A stretch of 64,000 nt of DNA from Balneola sp. (GCA_003712055.1 RHLJ01000002.1:186001-250000), one strand, 5' to 3'; shown: positions 50,588 to 60,286, numbered from the stretch's first letter. Numbers and translations are program-made. The notes: a model not told the origin generated them from the letters alone.

Positions 50588-51634
50588 CTAGGCATCTATA
50601 GCATCCACCTCAGATTTAAGAAAAGAAGTTAGGAAGTCATTGATCTGGTCGAACTCAATTAAAAAAGCGTCGTGCCCGAATCCAGAAGTAATTTCCCGGT
50701 ATATCGAATTTGGAATGAGGTCTACCAGTTCTTTTTGTTCCGATACCGGATAAAGTCTGTCTGAATCTACGCCTATAACTAGTGTAGGAACAGATAAACT
50801 CCCAAGCACTTCTTCAAAAGGTCCTCGGTTCCTGGATACATCATGGGTGTCCATTGATTTTGTAAGTCTATCATAGGAAAGAGCATCGAATCTACCTACC
50901 AATTTTTGGCCCTGATATTCTAGGTACGATTCTACTTCAAAAAGATCCTTCTCAGTATTTCTATCTCTTGAGAACTTATATTCATAATTGGATGGAGCCC
51001 GGTAGGTAAGCATTGCCATTGCCCGTGCAGCTGCTAATCCTGCCTGAGGTGGGTCATTCTTATCATAATCTCCACCATTCCATTTTGGATCAGCGTATAA
51101 AGCCATGCGTTGGGCGTGACTAATTCCAATTGCCCATGGTGAGTGTGATTTCCCCATCACCATAAGACATAACTTATTCACCCGATCATCCATCAATGCA
51201 AATTCAAGGGCTATCATGCCTCCCATTGATCCACCGATTACAAGTTCAATCCCCTGGGTGCCTAGCCCGTTTAACAGATGTTGTTGAAATCTTGCAATAT
51301 CACGGATAGAGAATACCGGAAAATCTTTCTTATAAGCTTTCCCTGTTTTCGGGTTGATTGACCAGGGTCCTAAGGAACCATAACAACTTCCGGGAATATT
51401 AATGCATATAACGAAATGCTTATTTAAATCAATGGGGCTCTTTTCCCAAAACAAACCTTGAAACCATTCTTCAAGATTGGAATTTCCAGTCAAGGCATGA
51501 ATGACTAATACCACATTGGATTTATCCTCATTAAGAGTGCCCCAGGTCTGGTATGCTATCTCGGGGTTATCGAATGAAAAGCCCGATTCAGTGATGAATG
51601 TGTGTTCAAGAATATATGTATTGAGTTTGCTCAT
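50588..51634 (-). CDS. metX: Homoserine O-acetyltransferase
   Basis: Alpha/beta-hydrolase-fold enzyme that acetylates (or succinylates) homoserine for methionine synthesis. The 348-residue protein has HALTGNSNLEEWFQG, VIGGSMGGMIALEF (nucleophile Ser, ~135-148), RNTEKDLFEVESYLEYQGQK, GVDSDRLYPVSEQ (Asp) and GFGHDAFLIE (His), which is the full triad. It is the last gene of the metY-osmC-metX run under the SAM-I riboswitch. A perfect CAAGGTCAG/CTGACCTTG hairpin with an AAAA loop (51658-51679) precedes it in the intercistronic gap. Confidence 0.95.
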   Translation of the reverse strand: MSKLNTYILEHTFITESGFSFDNPEIAYQTWGTLNEDKSNVVLVIHALTGNSNLEEWFQGLFWEKSPIDLNKHFVICINIPGSCYGSLGPWSINPKTGKAYKKDFPVFSIRDIARFQQHLLNGLGTQGIELVIGGSMGGMIALEFALMDDRVNKLCLMVMGKSHSPWAIGISHAQRMALYADPKWNGGDYDKNDPPQAGLAAARAMAMLTYRAPSNYEYKFSRDRNTEKDLFEVESYLEYQGQKLVGRFDALSYDRLTKSMDTHDVSRNRGPFEEVLGSLSVPTLVIGVDSDRLYPVSEQKELVDLIPNSIYREITSGFGHDAFLIEFDQINDFLTSFLKSEVDAIDA

Positions 51635-51657
51635 TGATGATTTAAGTATTGGCTTAA

Positions 51658-51679
51658 CAAGGTCAGAAAACTGACCTTG
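51658..51679 (-). promoter_or_regulatory. Intercistronic hairpin between osmC-like gene and metX
   Basis: A 9-bp perfect stem, 51658-51666 / 51671-51679, with a 4-nt loop and no T-tract. It is more likely an mRNA-processing or stability element, or a protein site, than a terminator. Confidence 0.5.
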
Positions 51680-51723
51680 CCAAGCTTTTCATTCATAACG
51701 CTACTGCGATGAATGAGTGAGTG

Positions 51724-52254
51724 TTAATTAACATATACAACCTCTCCATTTACGGGAACCGGATTGGCGATTATATCTAATACAGGGCACCGTTCAGAAG
51801 AAAAATTCTTTAAGAGTTGGAGTTTTGCCGGATCTGTTTCATCTGTAGAAATAACAGTTTTGTATTTCACCTGATTAAAACCAGGGCGCTCATCAGAAAG
51901 ATTAAAAAACCCCTGGAGATCAAGATCACCTGAGGCTGTAACCTTAACAGATTTAAGGCTAATACCGAGCTGCCCGGCATAGGCCTTGATAACTATTTCC
52001 TGGCAAGATGCTAATGCACCAAGTACATACTCGACAGGATTAGGTGCTTCATTTTCTCCACCGAGACTTTTGGGTTCATCCACGATAAACTGAAAATCTC
52101 TGACGTTGATTTCAGATCTGAAACCCTGCTCTAGTATCGAATCCACAGAAAATGTGACATCCTTCGCGGAAGGGTTTTCTTTTACATGGCTGATTACGTT
52201 GCTGATGGTCTCGTTCAGTCGTTCATCCACTTCATTAGTTGTTAAAGTGCTCAT
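51724..52254 (-). CDS. OsmC-family thiol peroxidase-like protein
   Basis: A 176-residue protein. The two OsmC cysteines are visible: GALASCQEIVIKAYAGQLGI (~95-114) and SSERCPVLDIIANP (~153-166). In OsmC/Ohr proteins this pair reduces organic hydroperoxides. The protein has no signal peptide. It sits between metY and metX, behind the SAM-I riboswitch, so its expression should follow SAM status. OsmC-like genes within methionine operons suggest a link to sulfur-species or thiol handling; this is inferred. Confidence 0.88.
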   Translation of the reverse strand: MSTLTTNEVDERLNETISNVISHVKENPSAKDVTFSVDSILEQGFRSEINVRDFQFIVDEPKSLGGENEAPNPVEYVLGALASCQEIVIKAYAGQLGISLKSVKVTASGDLDLQGFFNLSDERPGFNQVKYKTVISTDETDPAKLQLLKNFSSERCPVLDIIANPVPVNGEVVYVN

Positions 52255-52282
52255 AGTGTGTATATTTTAAGGTTGTTGGATC

Positions 52283-52347
52283 ATTTGCAGGTTTCTGCAA
52301 GTGGTTTTATGCAGGATGCGGAGGGGCTAACTCCGCATCCTTTTTTT
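52283..52347 (-). promoter_or_regulatory. Double hairpin between metY and osmC-like gene
   Basis: GGATGCGGAG (52314-52323) pairs with CTCCGCATCC (52331-52340) immediately after the metY stop, and TTTGCAG/CTGCAAG lies nearby at about 52284-52301. The T-run (52341-52347) is on the plus-strand side, so on the minus-strand transcript the first hairpin has no U-tail and is not a standard terminator for metY. It could limit read-through or protect the 3' end. Confidence 0.5.
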
Positions 52348-52350
52348 ATT

Positions 52351-53715
<1,365 letters not shown>

Positions 53716-53732
53716 TTAAAAATTTCGCGCAT

Positions 53733-53772
53733 AAAAAAAGCCTCATTCGAGATGAATCCGAATGAGGCTTTT
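53733..53772 (-). terminator. Rho-independent terminator, SAM-I expression platform
   Basis: On the minus strand, a 14-bp stem (53759-53772 with 53736-53749; AAAAGCCTCATTCG paired with its complement) is followed by seven T. It lies between the riboswitch aptamer and metY. The CTCAT of its 5' arm is complementary to the ATGAG of the aptamer P1 3' strand, the usual S-box antiterminator logic. Confidence 0.85.
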
Positions 53773-53790
53773 GAACCAGTAATTTTCGAA

Positions 53791-53908
53791 CTCATCTTTC
53801 CCAGTGCGGCTTAAGTACACTGAGCAGGATGTAGCACCTTTTCTCGATTTTCATCGAGACGGTTGCCAAGGCTTCGCAGGACCTGATCCCTCCACCTTTC
53901 TTAATGAG
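53791..53908 (-). ncRNA. SAM-I (S-box) riboswitch upstream of metY
   Basis: Read on the minus strand, the region has P1 strands CTCAT (53908 side) and ATGAG (53791 side), then AAGGTGGAGGGATCAGG, GCGAAGCCTTGGCAACCG, a GTCTCGATGAAAATCGAG hairpin and AAGGTGCTACATCCTGC, ending GGGAAAGATGAG. These are the conserved cores of the SAM-I aptamer in order. It lies directly before a terminator and the methionine genes, so it should cause premature termination when SAM is plentiful. Confidence 0.93.
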
Positions 53909-53950
53909 AATGCAATATGTGTTAAAGAACGACTGAGATTAACTCCCAAC

Positions 53951-53990
53951 AAAAAAGCCCTTCTGATATTGCATTCAAAAGGGCTTTTTC
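53951..53990 (-). terminator. Terminator of the pdxJ-era operon
   Basis: AAAAAAGCCCTT and AAGGGCTTTTT form an 11-bp stem with a U-run possible on both strands and a 16-nt loop. It lies about 205 nt beyond the era stop. The 53991-54194 stretch in between holds no gene that I can support; it contains a short AAATTTTTT-ACA-AAAAAATTT dyad at 54143-54163. The loop ATATTGCATTC (53966-53976) is exactly complementary in direction to GAATGCAATAT at 53908-53918, beside the riboswitch. Confidence 0.7.
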
Positions 53991-54194
53991 GTGTTTATCT
54001 AAACATGTATACCAAAACCCTTATGTATGCGATTTACACATACACATACAACGGCATGCGGGTTTGTTTGCGGTATATTGGGTCGAAAATTTCATCGCAT
54101 AAAGCTTACGAGAAGAATTTTTAGCATGCAATACCAGGAAGGAAATTTTTTACAAAAAAATTTTTCGGGTCAAAAACTGTCAAAAAGGAGAGAC

Positions 54195-55082
54195 CTATTT
54201 ATACCCTAGATTTCTAACCATATGCTCATTCTCACGCCATTTTTCCCTGACTTTAACATGTAAATCAAGAAAGACTTTGCGGTCGACAAATTCTTCGATC
54301 GACTTTCTTGCTTCGGTTCCAAGCTGCTTAATTGCCTTTCCCCCTTTGCCAATAATCATCCCCTTTTGAGATTTACGATTTACAATTATCTCAGCATTGA
54401 TGTAGTCCAAGTCCTCCCTTTCTTCATACTGAATTACTTCAACCGTTGCAGAATAAGGAAGCTCTTCATGGTATTGAAGAAAGAGTTGTTCCCGAATCAA
54501 TTCTGAAGCAAAGAACCGTAGGGGGTGTTCACTAAGTTCATCTTTTGGGTAAAACGGAGGGCCGGGGTGCAAGCTTTTTTTGAGCGATTCCATAAGTCCT
54601 TCAAGTCCAATACCCGTTAAAGCTGATACAAAAATCGTATCGGTAAACTCAAAATGACTTTGAAGTTCTTTAGCTAAAGACTCGGCTTTTCCTTGTTCAT
54701 GAAGGTCAATTTTATTAATGATTAAAAGAACGGGCTTTCTAAGGTTCTTTAGTTCAGAAAAAGCGTGATCTGGGAATTTTGAATCGCCTGCATCCACAAT
54801 GAAAAGTACTATATCGGCGTCCTTTTCAGCTTTTTCTACAAACCGCATCATTGCTTTTTGTAGTTCATACTTGGGGTTGATAATACCGGGGGTATCCAGG
54901 AAGATGATTTGGACATCATCTTCAGAAAAAATGCCAATGATTTGATGCCGGGTTGTTTGAGCCTTATGCGTAGCAATGGAAAGCTTGGTTCCAAGGATAT
55001 TATTCATCAAGGTAGATTTGCCTGCATTTGGCTTACCAACAATGGCTACGTAACCTGATTTATGAACAGTTTCTTTATTCAC
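54195..55082 (-). CDS. era: GTPase Era
   Basis: Ras-like GTPase with KH domain that helps mature the 30S subunit and 16S rRNA 3' end. The 295-residue protein has VAIVGKPNAGKSTLMNNIL (G1, ~13-31), HKAQTTRHQIIGI (G2), FLDTPGI (G3), LIINKIDLH (G4) and VSALTGIGL (G5). The KH region includes IIVNRKSQKGMIIGKGGKAIKQLG. It follows pdxJ by 8 nt on the same strand. All motifs are intact. Confidence 0.97.
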   Translation of the reverse strand: MNKETVHKSGYVAIVGKPNAGKSTLMNNILGTKLSIATHKAQTTRHQIIGIFSEDDVQIIFLDTPGIINPKYELQKAMMRFVEKAEKDADIVLFIVDAGDSKFPDHAFSELKNLRKPVLLIINKIDLHEQGKAESLAKELQSHFEFTDTIFVSALTGIGLEGLMESLKKSLHPGPPFYPKDELSEHPLRFFASELIREQLFLQYHEELPYSATVEVIQYEEREDLDYINAEIIVNRKSQKGMIIGKGGKAIKQLGTEARKSIEEFVDRKVFLDLHVKVREKWRENEHMVRNLGYK

Positions 55083-55090
55083 AGATAGGC

Positions 55091-55828
55091 TCAGGATTTT
55101 ACATCGGAGTATATGCTCATGATTTCAAGATAAGCTTTAACTGTTTTAGGAAGACCCCAGAATAAAGACTTACTTATCAAAGCATGACCTATGCTCACTT
55201 CATTTAAGTGAGGAACCACGTCCAGAAAAACAGGCAGGTTGTCCAGGTTCAGGCCATGGCCAGCATTTACCTTTATCCCCAGTTCATGAGCTTGAATAGC
55301 AGCTACTTTCAAGCGCTTTAGCTCTTCAATCTGTTTTTCTTTACTTGGGGCATTTGCAAAAGTACCCGTATGTAATTCTATTGCATCTGTTTGTAACTTA
55401 TGCGCGAGCTCAATATCCCTTGGATTTGGATCCAAAAAGAGCGAGATCTCAATTTCGGTTTCTCGTATCGATGAGAATACTCTGTTCTGAAAATCACTAA
55501 ATACAGTTTCCATATTTAAACCCCCTTCTGTAGTGAGCTCTTCTCTTCCTTCAGGTACCAAGGTACATAGATGAGGGTTTGTGTCTTTAAGAATGGAAAT
55601 CATTTCATCAGTTGCAGCCATTTCGAAGTCAAGGGTTCCTTTAACTGAGTTTTTAAGCGCTCTAACATCTTCGTCCTTGATATGCCTGCGATCACCACGC
55701 AAATGAAAAACGATACCAGCTGCACCGGCTTCTTCACATATTTTAGCTGCTTCGGATGGATCGGGATAGCCTTCTCCACGGGCATTTCTTAAAGTAGCTA
55801 CATGATCGATGTTTACTAATAGTTTCAT
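55091..55828 (-). CDS. pdxJ: Pyridoxine 5'-phosphate synthase PdxJ
   Basis: TIM-barrel enzyme condensing 3-amino-2-oxopropyl phosphate with deoxyxylulose 5-phosphate to give pyridoxine 5'-phosphate. The 245-residue protein has KLLVNIDHVATLRNARG (~2-18), FHLRGDRRHIKDEDV, TLVPEGREELTTEGGLN, IELHTGTFA, VNAGHGLNLDN and NEVSIGHALISKSL, all standard PdxJ motifs. It heads the pdxJ-era operon and diverges from the NlpC/P60 lipoprotein. Confidence 0.97.
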   Translation of the reverse strand: MKLLVNIDHVATLRNARGEGYPDPSEAAKICEEAGAAGIVFHLRGDRRHIKDEDVRALKNSVKGTLDFEMAATDEMISILKDTNPHLCTLVPEGREELTTEGGLNMETVFSDFQNRVFSSIRETEIEISLFLDPNPRDIELAHKLQTDAIELHTGTFANAPSKEKQIEELKRLKVAAIQAHELGIKVNAGHGLNLDNLPVFLDVVPHLNEVSIGHALISKSLFWGLPKTVKAYLEIMSIYSDVKS

Positions 55829-55907
55829 AAAAGGAAGTTAAAAAAAATCGAATAGCATTTGGAAAATAAGGATTCGTGGTTTTATTTTTTGCTTCCAAAG
55901 TGATGCT

Positions 55908-56459
55908 ATGAAAATTCAAGTCTTGCTAGTACTCATTGTTGGGCTATTCACCACCTCATGCGGGATGGTTAAAAGGGGTACTATACCCTGGGAAGAAAGG
56001 GCAAAAAAGGAAGCAGAACGCCCAATAGTAGCAACATCAGATACTCCTGAGGAAACACCGGAGCCTCCAAGAAATTTATCAAAAGATGAAAGAGCTATTA
56101 AGAGCTCACTAGATGTAGCATTTAAGGATTGGCAAGGAGTGCCATATTTGTTAGGAGGGACAGGGTATGAAGGTGTAGACTGCTCTGCATTTATGCAGGT
56201 CGTTTTTGAAGACTATTTTGAGATTGAATTACCCAGAAATACTCGTCAACAGATGAAAGTTGGAAAGTCAGTGAAAAAAAATAAAATCAGGCTTGGGGAT
56301 ATGGTGTTCTTTAAAACTGGCAGAGATACTTACCATGTAGGTGTAATGGTAAACAATGAGCAATTCATGCATGCCTCAACAAGTTCGGGTGTTATGATTT
56401 CCGGTCTTCAGGAAAGATATTGGGCAAATGCCTATTTGACTACCCGTCGTATTCTATAA
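55908..56459 (+). CDS. NlpC/P60-family lipoprotein (cell-wall peptidase)
   Basis: A 183-residue protein. The signal sequence ends LFTTSC with lipid Cys at residue 18, so it is anchored in the outer membrane or envelope. The NlpC/P60 domain (~65-183) shows GTGYEGVDCSAFMQVVF with the catalytic Cys, LPRNTRQQM, LGDMVFFKTGRDTYHVGVMV with the catalytic His and FMHASTSSGVMISGL. These enzymes cleave gamma-D-Glu-meso-DAP bonds in peptidoglycan, as E. coli Spr/MepS does. Its 3' end overlaps the convergent nucleotidyltransferase gene by 6 nt. Confidence 0.93.
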   Translation: MKIQVLLVLIVGLFTTSCGMVKRGTIPWEERAKKEAERPIVATSDTPEETPEPPRNLSKDERAIKSSLDVAFKDWQGVPYLLGGTGYEGVDCSAFMQVVFEDYFEIELPRNTRQQMKVGKSVKKNKIRLGDMVFFKTGRDTYHVGVMVNNEQFMHASTSSGVMISGLQERYWANAYLTTRRIL

Positions 56460-57656
56460 CTCTCTTTCATTAAAAACCTTGAGCATCATTTCCTGATACT
56501 CAGAAGTCAAATCTATCCCTCTTCGCTTCATCATAGCTGACATAGCTTCGAGTGCTTTCTCAAATTGGTAAACTTGAAATTCATCCTTTCCGCTCCAGCT
56601 AAAAGAGGGAATATATTTCGGAGGAAAACCCGAATGAAAGATATTTGAACATACCCCAATAACAGTTCCGGTATTTAGTTGGGTATTGATAGCCGTTTTT
56701 GAATGATCACCCATGATGGTGCCAAGAAACTGAACACCATCGTCATAAAGCTGCTTTGTTCTCCAATTGCTAATAGAAACTTTGGAATAGTTATTCTTCA
56801 AATTAGAGGTATTTGTATCTGCACCCAGATTACACCATTGTCCAAAAATAGAATTCCCTACATAGCCATTATGGGCTTTGTTTGAGTATGAATGGAAAAT
56901 AGAATTATGAACCTCACCAGCTATTTTGCAAATAGGTCCTATGGTTGTCCCACCATAGATTCTTGCCTGCATTTTAACAGTAGCATTATCGCAAACGGCA
57001 ACCGGGCCTTTGATAATTGATCCGGCTTCAAGAGTAACACCATCTCCGATAAAAACTGGTCCATCATCAGCAAGTATAATACAGCCAGGTTCTATTTTGG
57101 CTGAATCAGAAATATAAATTTGGGAAGAGTTTGAATAACTAAGAAGCTTTTCGAATTGAGATGAAGTAGTCGAAAGAAGATCCAGGCGTTGTATATCTTC
57201 TTCAATTTGATGCGTGTTAGCAGATAGTAAATCCCATAGAAAAGTTATAGAACTAAGCTCAGAGCTCGTCTCATTTGGTACAAGGCTACTCAGGCTTATT
57301 CTGCCATTTTCGATCCAATCCAAAGATTGTTTGGCATCAACTTTAGCAGCTACCAGAGTATCACCGTCAACAATACATTCACTGGTATTCAATGATTGAA
57401 TCTCGGAGATGAGGCCAGTAGTAGGGAAATACCGTTCATTCACCCAAATACATGCGGACTCTGTAGAGAGCTTATTGGATCCAAAAATATCTTCAAAATA
57501 ATCTTCATCAAGAGAAGCAGATTTTTTTTGATTGAGGGCTAGCTCCCATTTTTCCTCGATAGTAAGAATACCGATTCTTAAATCACGAACAGGTCGAGTA
57601 AGTGTTAATGGTAAAAAATGATCTGAAAAGTCATCTGAAAAAAAACACAGCTGCAT
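56454..57656 (-). CDS. GlmU-like putative sugar nucleotidyltransferase with left-handed beta-helix
   Basis: A 400-residue protein. The N-terminus CFFSDDFSDHFLPLTLTRPVRDLRIGILTIEEKW is the variant seen in FCB-group GlmU-like proteins, where TRP-x-x-x-x-R-x-G-I replaces the usual L-x-A-G-x-G-T-R-M loop, so catalysis may differ from E. coli GlmU. From about residue 190, hexapeptide repeats form a left-handed beta-helix (IYISDSAKIEPGCIILADDGPVFIGDGVTLEAGSIIKG). It is adjacent and divergent to glmS, so a role in making UDP-GlcNAc for the wall or LPS is likely; this is inferred. Confidence 0.85.
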   Translation of the reverse strand: MQLCFFSDDFSDHFLPLTLTRPVRDLRIGILTIEEKWELALNQKKSASLDEDYFEDIFGSNKLSTESACIWVNERYFPTTGLISEIQSLNTSECIVDGDTLVAAKVDAKQSLDWIENGRISLSSLVPNETSSELSSITFLWDLLSANTHQIEEDIQRLDLLSTTSSQFEKLLSYSNSSQIYISDSAKIEPGCIILADDGPVFIGDGVTLEAGSIIKGPVAVCDNATVKMQARIYGGTTIGPICKIAGEVHNSIFHSYSNKAHNGYVGNSIFGQWCNLGADTNTSNLKNNYSKVSISNWRTKQLYDDGVQFLGTIMGDHSKTAINTQLNTGTVIGVCSNIFHSGFPPKYIPSFSWSGKDEFQVYQFEKALEAMSAMMKRRGIDLTSEYQEMMLKVFNEREL

Positions 57657-57742
57657 GAAAAGAGTATTTATGGAACTTTTAATCAGGGTTTAGTTTTAAA
57701 ATACATTAATTTAGGCCATCAACTAAGTAAAAAAAGAAGTTT

Positions 57743-59578
57743 ATGTGTGGAATTGTAGGGTATATCGGTGATAAGCAAGCTAAAGATGTAGTAATAAAAG
57801 GGTTAAAAAGACTTGAATACAGAGGTTATGATTCGGCCGGAGTTGCCATTCTAAATGGTTCATTGAATGTGAAAAAGTGTAAGGGTAAGGTTGTGGCCCT
57901 TGAAAATCTTTTGAGTGATAATGAGGATGGAACTATAGGTATAGGCCACACGCGTTGGGCTACTCATGGAGAGCCTAACGATATCAATTCACATCCACAT
58001 ACCAGTACTTCTGGTAAAATTGCACTTGTCCATAATGGCATTATTGAGAACTATAATATTTTAAAAGAGAAGCTTCAGGAAGATGGTTATGAATTCTATT
58101 CTGACACAGATACTGAGGTAGTTGCCAAGCTAATTGAGAGTATCATGAGCATGGACCCTTCTTTAGATTTTGTAAAGAGCGTTCAGCTTGCTCTGGCGCA
58201 AATAAGAGGCACTTATGGTCTGGCGATTTTACACTCCGATAATCCAGGAAAAATAATTGTGGCTCGAAAGGGATCTCCACTCCTGATTGGAGTTGGAGAC
58301 GGAGAAATGCTTATCGCTTCAGATGCTTCTGCTGTAGCTGAGTATACCGATAAAGTTGTTTACCTCGATGATGGAGAACTCGCGATAATCACCAAAGATG
58401 ATTATCAAGTAATCAATTCAGAAGAGGTTGAGATGACCAAGGAAGTCCATGAACTTGCTATGACTCTCGATGAAATCGAAAAAGGTGGCTTTCCATTTTT
58501 CATGCTTAAAGAAATCTTTGAGCAGCCCAAAACAATTTCCGATACACTAAGAGGGAGAATCAATGTTGAGAATGGCACTATTACTTTGGGAGGATTATCA
58601 AAAGTAATGGACCTGTTGGTAAATGCTAATCGAATTATTATTGCGGCTTGTGGAACTAGCTGGCATTCTGCCTTGGTAGGAGAATACCTATTCGAATGGT
58701 TAGCCAAAACGAATGTTGAGGTAGAATACGCTTCCGAGTTTCGCTACAAAGACCCGCTTATCGGAGAAGGGGATGTTCTGTTTGTTATTTCTCAAAGTGG
58801 GGAAACAGCAGATACTCTTGCTGCACTTAGAGAAGCAAAAGAAAAAGGAGCAGCAGTATTTGGTATAGTTAATGTGGTAGGATCTACCATTGCAAGGGAA
58901 ACGGATGGTGGAGTTTATCTTCATGCAGGACCCGAAATTGGGGTAGCTTCTACAAAAGCATTTACTGGTCAGGTAACCGTACTTACCTTAATTGCTTTAT
59001 TACTTGCACAACATAAGGGAGTTATTAGTGAGGAATATTCTCGCAGGATTATTACTGCTCTCTCTAAAATTCCTGAGCAGATTAAAGAAATTCTTGAAAA
59101 TAGTTCCGAAATAGAGAGAATAAGTAACCTATTTACTTATGCTCCGAATTTCTTGTATCTGGGCAGGTCATATAGTTTTCCAGTTGCATTGGAAGGAGCT
59201 CTAAAACTTAAAGAGATTTCATACATTCACGCAGAAGGATATCCGGCAGCCGAAATGAAGCATGGTCCAATTGCCCTTATTGATGAAATGATGCCCGTTG
59301 TGGTTATTGCCTCAACTAAGCATACCAATGATAAAATGGTTAGTAATGTAGAAGAGGTGAAAGCAAGAAAAGGAAGGATTATTTCTATCACTACTCCTTC
59401 AAACAAAGAGGTAAAAGAAATTGCAGAGTTTAACGTGCCAATTCCTGAAACTGAAGATGTGCTATCACCCATTTTAAGTGTTATTCCTCTCCAGCTTCTC
59501 TCATATTATGTAGCTGTGAATAGAGGATGCGATGTAGATCAACCTCGGAATCTTGCCAAGAGTGTTACTGTAGAGTAA
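57743..59578 (+). CDS. glmS: Glutamine--fructose-6-phosphate aminotransferase
   Basis: Makes glucosamine-6-phosphate from fructose-6-phosphate and glutamine, the entry to UDP-GlcNAc. The 611-residue protein starts MCGIVGYIGDKQAKDVV with the Ntn nucleophile Cys2. It contains YRGYDSAGVAI, GIGHTRWATHGEPNDINSHPH and EFYSDTDTEV in the glutaminase half, then two SIS domains with AACGTSWHSALVGEYLFE, ISQSGETADTLAAL and EGALKLKEISYIHAEGYPAAEMKHGPIAL. It ends PRNLAKSVTVE. No glmS ribozyme was noted upstream. Confidence 0.97.
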   Translation: MCGIVGYIGDKQAKDVVIKGLKRLEYRGYDSAGVAILNGSLNVKKCKGKVVALENLLSDNEDGTIGIGHTRWATHGEPNDINSHPHTSTSGKIALVHNGIIENYNILKEKLQEDGYEFYSDTDTEVVAKLIESIMSMDPSLDFVKSVQLALAQIRGTYGLAILHSDNPGKIIVARKGSPLLIGVGDGEMLIASDASAVAEYTDKVVYLDDGELAIITKDDYQVINSEEVEMTKEVHELAMTLDEIEKGGFPFFMLKEIFEQPKTISDTLRGRINVENGTITLGGLSKVMDLLVNANRIIIAACGTSWHSALVGEYLFEWLAKTNVEVEYASEFRYKDPLIGEGDVLFVISQSGETADTLAALREAKEKGAAVFGIVNVVGSTIARETDGGVYLHAGPEIGVASTKAFTGQVTVLTLIALLLAQHKGVISEEYSRRIITALSKIPEQIKEILENSSEIERISNLFTYAPNFLYLGRSYSFPVALEGALKLKEISYIHAEGYPAAEMKHGPIALIDEMMPVVVIASTKHTNDKMVSNVEEVKARKGRIISITTPSNKEVKEIAEFNVPIPETEDVLSPILSVIPLQLLSYYVAVNRGCDVDQPRNLAKSVTVE

Positions 59579-59742
59579 AAAAAGAAAAATATACGATTCT
59601 CCATTAGTTAATATTTAATAAAGCTTTAGATTGGGTCTTTTCCAAAAAAAGCACTTTATTGCCTAATAAAAGCCTGTGGATAACTTGTTTTTGGCTTAAA
59701 AATTTAGTTTTATCGCCTTCTCTAATTCTCTGTGAAGGACCA

Positions 59743-59817
59743 ATGAAAAACTGGAAGAAGATAATCTTCAAGATTGTTGTATTAGTACTTGTCGGTATCG
59801 TTATTTTTACCGGTTAG
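59743..59817 (+). CDS. Possible 24-residue small membrane peptide
   Basis: ATG-to-TAG frame encoding MKNWKKIIFKIVVLVLVGIV followed by IFTG: a basic N-terminus and one hydrophobic helix. A GAAGGA purine run precedes the ATG at a good spacing (59733-59738). It lies in the 360-nt gap between glmS and the Hpt gene, where no other gene is seen. The layout is that of small hydrophobic membrane peptides (regulators, or type I toxin-like). Real expression is unproven. Confidence 0.4.
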   Translation: MKNWKKIIFKIVVLVLVGIVIFTG

Positions 59818-59938
59818 TTAACTGATTTCTTTACTACTTTTAATAGCTGGTTTTTAACCATAAGGTGTAGTACGAATATTTTAATATGCACCATGAAATT
59901 ATTTACCTTATCATTTGAAAAAATTTAAATAGTCAAGA

Positions 59939-60286
59939 ATGCTCAAACTTGATTTGTCATATTTAGAGGATATAACTGGGGGAGACGCTGAGGTTATACA
60001 AGAGATGTTAATTCTGTTTATCGAAGACATCCCACAACAGATTTCGGAAATTAAAGAAGCCATACAAGGGAATAATTTAGAGGAAATGGCTTCACATGCT
60101 CATAAACTTAAACCTACGCTTCAATATGTCGGTTTAAGTGAGGCTTATGAAATTGTTAAAAACCTGGAGCAAATTGGTAAATCGGGAGAGGGAAAGGAAA
60201 ATGTAAAAGAGCTCTTTCAGAAGTTAGAAAGAAACAGTGAAGAATTTATGCCTGTTCTTAAATCCCACGCTTCAAGTTTAGACTAA
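59939..60286 (+). CDS. Histidine phosphotransfer (Hpt) domain protein
   Basis: A 115-residue protein, all helical: LSYLEDITGGDAEVIQEMLILFIEDIPQQISEIKEAI, then the phospho-accepting segment MASHAHKLKPTLQYVGL (His ~53). The four-helix Hpt fold fits the length. It acts as a relay between hybrid kinases and response regulators, whose genes are not in the window. The stop overlaps the convergent GNAT gene by 4 nt. Confidence 0.9.
   Translation: MLKLDLSYLEDITGGDAEVIQEMLILFIEDIPQQISEIKEAIQGNNLEEMASHAHKLKPTLQYVGLSEAYEIVKNLEQIGKSGEGKENVKELFQKLERNSEEFMPVLKSHASSLD

Noticed and set aside
52314..52347. Rho-independent terminator of metY
   Set aside because: The T-run is on the plus-strand side of the hairpin, so it would stop plus-strand transcripts, and no plus-strand gene lies upstream. 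It is kept only as a hairpin.
53804..54124. 106-codon plus-strand frame upstream of metY
   Set aside because: It overlaps the SAM-I riboswitch and the era terminator, both of which explain the sequence; the translation has no family features.
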